DNA of 64,000 nucleotides, from the NCBI GenBank assembly GCA_949752745.1, contig OX457029.1:16121956-16185955 (forward strand). Reading direction: 5' to 3'. The notes beneath the pieces are model-generated. The model saw only the letters and a program-made list of their open reading frames with translations, was not told the DNA's origin and did not search any database. The DNA comes from Protula sp. h YS-2021. Lineage: Eukaryota; Annelida; Polychaeta; Sabellida; Serpulidae. The translations under genes and the position numbers were made by a program. This document shows positions 58,710-64,000 of the stretch, piece by piece (position 1 is the first letter of the stretch; each line of letters opens with the position of its first letter).

Positions 58710-60149
58710 CTGTAACGAGAAAAACAAACATGGCCAATGAAAACACATGCAATTTAGACAGAGCATTACGCTATCTGTGGGCTCGAAAAATCGCAGCGGT
58801 GTGGACGGGGCTACGGTATAAAGCAGAGCTTTCTGTTACAACTCTGTTGTTGACGGCATAAGCTTTACAATGGCAGTGACATCACATCCTCCGGAAGCCA
58901 AGGTCTACACGAAATGAACAAACTCTAGTTAGTGGTCATCATTTGCTTCGAACATCGAACTGTCGTGAAATTCACTTCTTTTTCGTGGACACCTGTAAGG
59001 AAGCAACAGATTAGCCCGGAAGGTTGTCGTTACAAAGAGGGCGCCACTTTGATATTGACGTTATAGGCCAGCATGAAGAATTTCAGCGGTCTCGCCCTCA
59101 TTCTGCAGTGACCCAACTACATCAGAACAAATACCATACAATAACTGCAACAGAACAACTTTGAAAAGAATTTAATTTGAAGGAACAGGATTAAATTGGC
59201 CGTCTATGTAATCTTCTTTACACAAAATAAACATATCAAATACGAACTTATTTAAAAGCAATCTTCAGCTAAAGTAATTACATAGCCATGAACTACATAT
59301 AGCATTGCCCACAGTCGTATTTACTGACAGTCAGTCTCAAGTACTTGCTGTAATGGATACTCATTCCAGTACCTCTTCTCATCATAATTCTCATCACGCC
59401 ATGAAATCTGAACTGGTAGCGAAATTCGAACTTCCACGGTTTACAATAATCATGAAGTCATAACAGGTTCCAGGAGGGCTGAACGTATTTCATAATTTAA
59501 TTTAGATTGCTTTAAACAAAAAAATCCTTTTAATTTCACCATGTTAACTTAAAAAACTGATTGCTTTCTGACTGGAAGCTGTGAAGAAATGGACAACCAA
59601 AGAACAGTCTTATTGAAATAAAAGAACAAAGCTTTGAATGTTCTTGGTTTCGTTTTTTTTATTGTGTTTTGTTTTGTTTTTGTTTTTTAGTTTGTTTTTC
59701 ATTCACTCTATTTAAAGTAGAAAAGACAGTGGATATCATTCGATTCCCACTTCAGGCAGTCCTTATAAATTCGCGCTGTTCCCCAAAGCTTTTCATTTGA
59801 AACTTAATTATAAAACGTGCAAATGCACGAATGACAATAGGAACAGAGACGTATAGCTTACAACGATAACACGAAGACAGATACCCCCTCTCCCTCCCCG
59901 CACCCCCCCCCCCCCCTCCCCGCACATCACTCTCTGTCTAAGCAACACCTTTTGGCAGTTTAAAATAGAACAAAAGTAATTTCGGTTGTTACTTTATGGT
60001 GGATTATGAATGGGGCGCCAGCTCCCTTAACTAACTTGTCCATATCAGGTTGCGAGAGAGAACTTTTTAATATATTACACTGTTCATGGCCTTTATTAAG
60101 TTAATGAGTGAGGCGACACACTGGTGAGATCACGGCGTCAATCCCGTCT
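58710..60149. other. Intron upstream of the Ig3 exon
   Basis: AT-rich, with a T-rich patch at 59650-59700 and a C run at 59905-59920. No tandem array lies close to this acceptor, unlike the other splice sites. No exon or element end recognised. Confidence 0.5.
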
Positions 60150-60159
60150 GCCTTAATTA

Positions 60160-61140
60160 AAGTCCTGCCGCTGGTTTAAGGAACGAAACTCACTGGCTGT
60201 TGTCTTCGTATTGGTTCGTAATGTCGTTCGATACAATGCTCTGCCTACACCTGTGGAAGTGAGGTATTTTGCAATTGCAGTTGTATAATGTCGCCTGAGA
60301 CTTAGGGGAATTGCTAGATATCGTTCATACGAATCTGAGCGCCACGCCCCTTGGGACTTGATCAGGTAGCTGGGCACACCACAGGCAAAGGCAAAGCTGG
60401 CGCCACGCGTCTAACAGAGTGGCCGATGTACTCCTGACCATTTAGGCCAAATTTGGAGATAAATACAAACAGGCAATGGGTCATCGGTATTGCTTTGTCT
60501 TTGTTAACATATGAAAACAGGGGATCGCTGTCACTGTGGTCAGTACACTTCCGGTTTTCTACCGCAGTAACCGGACAGAGTGGAGAGTTTTCCATGCGCG
60601 GTAGTGGTACTTCGAGCACGGCATGGTTTTTGTATGTTTCACCCTTATCAAGGCGCCGTCTGGAGTAGGTAACGCGTTTACACAAGTCTCTGCAACAAAC
60701 ATGACTTGTCCCCGCCCTCGTGAGTAACACTGACTTGCGGAGGAAACAGAAGAAACCGACAAGGCACGCGGCCCGGAAACAAAGCTGAAAACTGTCCGTC
60801 ATAGGTAGCAACCTGCGTAAGCCCATTAGAATTTCGCACGTAATGGGCATTTTTTTGCTTCAAAGCGGCGCCGTTTGCGTGTGCTATCCCTTCAAGGGTT
60901 GTACGTAGTAGCCAGTTCTCCTCTGCTGGGCTCTTGTAGCCCAACTCGAGATGCACTAAGCGTACCCCCTGTAAAGTAGCAACAGATGGATTGTGGAAAA
61001 GTTGCAAAGCGCGTGACGCAAGGTGATCAGTGGGGATGCGTTTATAGGCGAAGGACATACAAAATCGTAAATATGCATTACGGTGGGTGCGATAAGCAGC
61101 TTTAGTCTGTACCCGCCCAGTTCGTCATCCAGTAGCCTTT
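60160..61140 (-). pseudogene. Tyrosine recombinase of the DIRS/Ngaro-like element
   Basis: The N-terminal core-binding part reads VQTKAAYRTHRNAYLRFC and continues MSFAYKRIPTDHL. The catalytic part has FRAACLVGFFCFLRKSVL (first catalytic Arg in FLRK), then Y-I-G-H-S-V-R-R (His-x-x-Arg), and in a shifted frame GAWRSDSYERYLAIPL with the candidate nucleophile Tyr. The change of frame falls between 60362 and 60420, and another lies near 60680-60850. All four landmark residues R, H, R and Y can be seen, but not in one open frame, so this copy is inactive. Confidence 0.88.
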
Positions 61141-61329
61141 CTTGCTCGTCCATTCCTGCAAGAGGAAATCACGTAATTTTGCCGACATGTGGTTAAAAAA
61201 GTCAATACTTTTACTCTGTGGAACACGTACGTTACATGCGATAGCATTTCCAGACGACTTATTGAACCCGCAAGTTTGTTACTTACTGTGATTATGACCT
61301 GTTCGCAGTTTTACATTATTAACTGCACA

Positions 61330-61800
61330 GTGAACCAATATTTCTCAACCAAATCACTGCCAGTATTGTTTCTCATTGAGCCAGAGTTACTTGTGTGCAG
61401 CGTGGCCATGTTATCGGTGGGTGCCATAATCTCGCAATTTTTAAGATAATGTGACCTCTGTCGGATAGCCAGGGTAATAGTCGTCATTTCCTTAATATTA
61501 ATATGCGCATCCGCAAGCGTTGGAAAATCGCATTCCCAGTGTGAATAGAACCAATCTTAAAACGCGTGATTGGTGGATGAGCGCCACGCCGGCGCTATGC
61601 TTGCTAGAGTCAGTGACGATGTATGCAGCTTCGGGCTTCGCTTTTTTAAGGAAGACGTGCCATTGAAGTCTGTGCATATATTGCCAATAATGCATAGTGT
61701 GAGGCGCAAGTCGCGTGATATGCGCGTGCGATGGTTTGGTCGCTTAAGCTGAGTCATGCGCTGGATGAGGCGCCGCATAGTAGTGCGCACGGCATGTATC
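61330..61800 (-). pseudogene. RNase H domain of the DIRS/Ngaro-like element
   Basis: Reads AAYIVTDSSKHSAGVALIHQ (the T-D-x-S start of RNase H), then after a frame change WECDFPTLADAHINIKEMTT (the H-I-N-x-K-E motif with the second acid), and C-E-I-M-A-P-T-D-N-M-A (the T-D-N motif). This is the domain order seen in the RNase H of tyrosine-recombinase elements. At least one frameshift lies near 61555. Confidence 0.85.
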
Positions 61801-61935
61801 ACATTTTGATATCCAACTGAGGCGCCAACTAGATCTTGAAGATCACGTCCCCCATTTTCTCACCAGGGATAGGCAACTGTCCCGTACTGGAATATAGTCC
61901 CAAGGAAAACAATGCGCTGTGTTGGCGGGGAACTA

Positions 61936-61970
61936 GTAAGCCTTCTCACCAAGGTTGGTGAGAAGGCTTA
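61936..61970. other. 34-bp palindrome next to an insertion site
   Basis: TAAGCCTTCTCACCA and its complement TGGTGAGAAGGCTTA surround a 4-bp centre. It abuts the left TA of the 61973-62881 element. Part of it still reads as RT codons (L-L-T-N-L-G), so the other arm may be an inverted copy. Confidence 0.8.
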
Positions 61971-61972
61971 TA

Positions 61973-62881
61973 CAGATACGCTTGCGACAAACGCAAAAAT
62001 AATTCGCAATAAATTTCAAAAAATAAACGCATTTTGTTGCAGAAAAATGAAACAAAACGCGTCCTGCGTGTCGCAAAATGCATTTGGCAGGCCGCAATAA
62101 ATCGCAACAAATTTTACATACACTGTAACTTGCCTGAGTGTTATGCAACACATTGTCTTTTGATGTTTTGCATTGTGTACTGTCGTTATCGCATCAACTA
62201 ATCCCCAGTAATGCGCGTTTTGTTTGCACACAAGAAGTATTGTGTGGAATGGTATGATGCTAGCAGTGTTTAAATATTTCATGTTGTTTTAGTGTGCACG
62301 GCCATTTATTTTCCAGACTGGGGATTACACCTTTTATTTTCTGAAAGGGTGTAAAATGTTAATTTAAAAATGCTGTGTTAACTCACATGTGGATATGTGT
62401 TCAGTTCTTTTATTATGAAATTATTCTGTTATAGCTGTATCGCTTTTTATGTAAAAAATTTGATTACTAAAACTAACACTGGTATTCCTTGGACAGTAAT
62501 CTCCCAAGCACATAACACTGGCATTCCTTTTTTAAATTTTATTTCTGGTCGCCCGAGAACATGTACTTATACAATAATTTTAAACACAAATACAGCCTAT
62601 TACTCGTCCACACATACAGCTGAAACATTGACTTGTTTACACAGAATACATGCAACTGGAGTGAATGCGCAGGGGGGTTTAAATCGCTTCCGTGAATGTT
62701 TACTCAAGGTGTAATCTTATCCTCATTATGAAATAAGTTGCAACATATTGCATGCTCAGGACGCGTCCTCTGAAATATTGGCTCGCAGCTAGATGCAATA
62801 AAATGCAATAAGTCGCAATAAAAATTGCAACTTTTTGCGTTTTATTCCAACATATTTTTGCGTTTGTCGCAAGCGTATCTG
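61973..62881. mobile_element. Tc1/mariner-type MITE (909 bp) in the RT region
   Basis: Perfect inverted ends of about 29 bp: CAGATACGCTTGCGACAAAC (then GCAAAAATA) at the left, with its complement at the right. TA stands on each side (61971-61972 and 62882-62883). Subterminal TCGCAATAAA/TTGCGA words recur in both arms. TA target and CAG start suggest the Tc1/mariner superfamily. No transposase frame. Confidence 0.85.
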
Positions 62882-62903
62882 TAGTGCATCAATTGCTTCT
62901 TGG

Positions 62904-63473
62904 TGTAAGGAAACGTTTTGACCCCCAAAATAAATCGACCCCCCGGTCGATTTGTTTTAAAACAAACAGACCCCCCGGTCGATTTGTTTTAAAACAAACA
63001 GACCCCCCCTGAAATGTTTTAACCCTCTTATTTTTTTGTTGATTTATTTATTTTTTTCCACATATGACCACCTTATTAGTTTCTTTAATTGAAATAAAAA
63101 CTATATCCATGAATAATAATTTCTTTAGCAACTAACATCTACATTTTCAAACACGAAAACACTCCCAACACCACTAACATATAGCCTCCAAAAAATTTGT
63201 CCAAGCTCAATAATGGAATTTCAATGGCTCAAAATAATGAGTTTTTACATCAAGAGGTAGAAAATACTTAAAATAGTATTTAAAAACCATATGCACCCTT
63301 TTTACTTCCATTTTATATTTAAACATGAATTTTTGGAGGGGGTCATTTTATTATAGGGGAGGTCTGTTTGTTATGGCTGGCTTTCCTAAAACAAATCGAC
63401 CGGGGGGTCTGTTTGTTTTAAAACAAATCGACCTGGGGGTCGATTTGTTTGGGGGTCAAAACGTTTCATTACA
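62904..63473. mobile_element. 570-bp TIR element with 5-bp target duplication CTTGG
   Basis: Ends TGTAAGGAAACGTTTTGACC and GGTCAAAACGTTTCATTACA are inverted. Tandem GACCCCCCGGTCGATTTG/TTTTAAAACAAACA blocks lie inside each arm (62935-63010 and 63340-63450). CTTGG is duplicated at 62899-62903 and 63474-63478. Deleting the element and one CTTGG restores the RT reading frame E-C-Q-E-A-I-D. No coding capacity. Confidence 0.87.
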
Positions 63474-64000
63474 CTTGGCATTCGTGCCGTGTTGGCGCGG
63501 TAACAAAAAAGTCATCAAGTAGGAAAATAGCAGCACGATGCCGCGAAGGCGCAGCATGCGAATTACACTTTGCGTAATCCTATGGAACGTTCCCCACGCT
63601 TAGCGACGCACCGAACGGTAAGCGGGTGTCTACCATGTAGCTGCAATGCACGTCACCTTTAAAGCGCCATTTTAGACCCGTAGCGCGCTGCGAATCGGTA
63701 CTTACAGGGGCGTGTCTGCAAGCTGATTTCAGGTCCACCTTCGCCATATACCAGTTTTTACCAACAAGATTAACCGTTGTATCTACCGTGACAAAAGTGT
63801 GTTTGTCCGGAGTCAATAGTCGTTAACACTGAGGCCCTCTGGTTGTGAGCAGTCATACATAATCCTAACCGTTCCATCTTGCTTGGGGACACACGAAATA
63901 GGGCTCACAACGTCTGGTTTGTGATGAACTTTTACGTACCTCCCTAATTTTAATTCTTGTACGAGCTGTTCTTCGACATTATCAAGGTGTGCTATTTCTG

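Larger units (their letters stand above)
60150..64000 (-). mobile_element. DIRS/Ngaro-like tyrosine-recombinase retrotransposon, decayed and split
   Basis: Minus-strand order is reverse transcriptase (64000 to about 61800), RNase H (about 61800-61330), then tyrosine recombinase (about 61140-60160). This gene order, with no integrase of the DDE type and no methyltransferase visible between RNase H and recombinase, fits Ngaro-like rather than classic DIRS1 elements. Reading frames are broken by several frameshifts and stops and by two inserted TIR elements. The 5' part (gag-like, RT N-terminus) runs off the window, and the terminal repeats could not be defined. Confidence 0.88.
61801..64000 (-). 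pseudogene. Reverse transcriptase of the DIRS/Ngaro-like element, interrupted twice
   Basis: Pieces in order: VSPISCVPKQDGTVRIMYDC and EGLSVNDY (63990-63820); WYMAKVDLKSACRHAPV and DSQRATGLKWRFKGD (63816-63640), with DTRLPFGAS; LDDFFVTAPTRHECQ (63519-63475) carrying the catalytic Asp pair at 63511-63516; then, beyond two inserted elements, SLLTNLG and PTQRIVFLGTIFQYGTVAY (about 61920-61870). Frameshifts separate several pieces. The insertion at 62904-63473 falls within the ECQEA codons after the active site. Confidence 0.88.

Noticed and set aside
48423..58752. Dozens of open frames of 60-125 codons in the 56-, 24- and 41-bp arrays
   Set aside because: Repeat translations on both strands; the only real coding here is in the exons at 51178-51281 and 58544-58709.
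61189..61449. 86-codon plus-strand frame with membrane-like segments
   Set aside because: Shadow of the RNase H region, whose motifs (HINIKE, TDN) are on the minus strand.
63325..63522. 65-codon plus-strand frame rich in GGLFV
   Set aside because: Translation of the arm of the CTTGG-flanked TIR element and opposite to the RT.
1..64000. tRNA, rRNA or snRNA genes
   Set aside because: No box A/B pattern with a foldable cloverleaf and no rRNA words were noticed; an eye scan cannot exclude a divergent tRNA, so a tRNAscan-SE run would settle it.

Overview
This window is from a eukaryotic genome, most likely a marine invertebrate animal. Evidence: short phase-matched coding exons joined by introns of 2.9, 7.3 and 38.5 kb, abundant minisatellites, terminal-inverted-repeat (TIR) DNA elements, a Tc1-like transposase relic, a LINE relic and a tyrosine-recombinase (DIRS/Ngaro-like) retroelement. 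There is no operon, bacterial gene layout, rRNA or tRNA that I can see. I cannot fix the phylum. An invertebrate deuterostome such as amphioxus, or a mollusc/annelid-type genome, would fit.

Only one host gene is visible, on the minus strand. Four exons (58709-58544, 51281-51178, 12665-12492, 9590-9477) splice in frame (phases 1/2, 2/1, 1/1, 1/1) into two consecutive immunoglobulin domains. The pattern fits Ig3 and Ig4 of the Turtle/IGSF9 family of neural cell-adhesion receptors. The 5' exons (Ig1-2) lie beyond 64000 or were missed, and the 3' exons (Ig5, FN3, membrane segment) lie below position 1. Nearly everything else is intron.

The introns are built mainly of tandem repeats and nested transposons. 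Minisatellites have units of 46, 37, 57, 28, 53, 32, 53, 37, 46, 51, 56, 24 and 41 bp; together with the microsatellites they sum to about 17 kb from my coordinates. Three arrays show higher-order structure: 901 bp (17 x 53) twice, 943 bp (23 x 41) three times, and 452 bp (8 x 56-57) twice. Both sides of the two middle exons, the upstream side of the last and the downstream side of the first have an array within about 25-215 bp of the splice site. This is the most striking pattern in the window.

Layout: 0-1.2 kb, 46-bp array; 1.7-8 kb, LINE tail, dispersed repeat, hAT-like element with a second TIR element inside it, and a Tc1 relic split by a small hAT-type element; 9.4-12.7 kb, the Ig4 exons; 12.8-25.8 kb, eight tandem arrays, a CCGG-flanked TIR element and a LINE fragment; 25.8-34 kb, AT-rich unique-looking intron; 34-36 kb, long-TIR element with a broken coding fragment; 40-45 kb, TIR element and diverged repeat family; 48.5-51 kb, 56-bp array; 51.2 kb, exon; 51.3-58.4 kb, intron that is almost all satellite; 58.6 kb, exon; 60.1-64 kb, decayed DIRS/Ngaro-like element (RT, RNase H, recombinase) carrying two non-autonomous TIR insertions. 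Several insertions can be undone by eye: removing the element and one target-site copy restores the host sequence, giving a relative history of the transposons.
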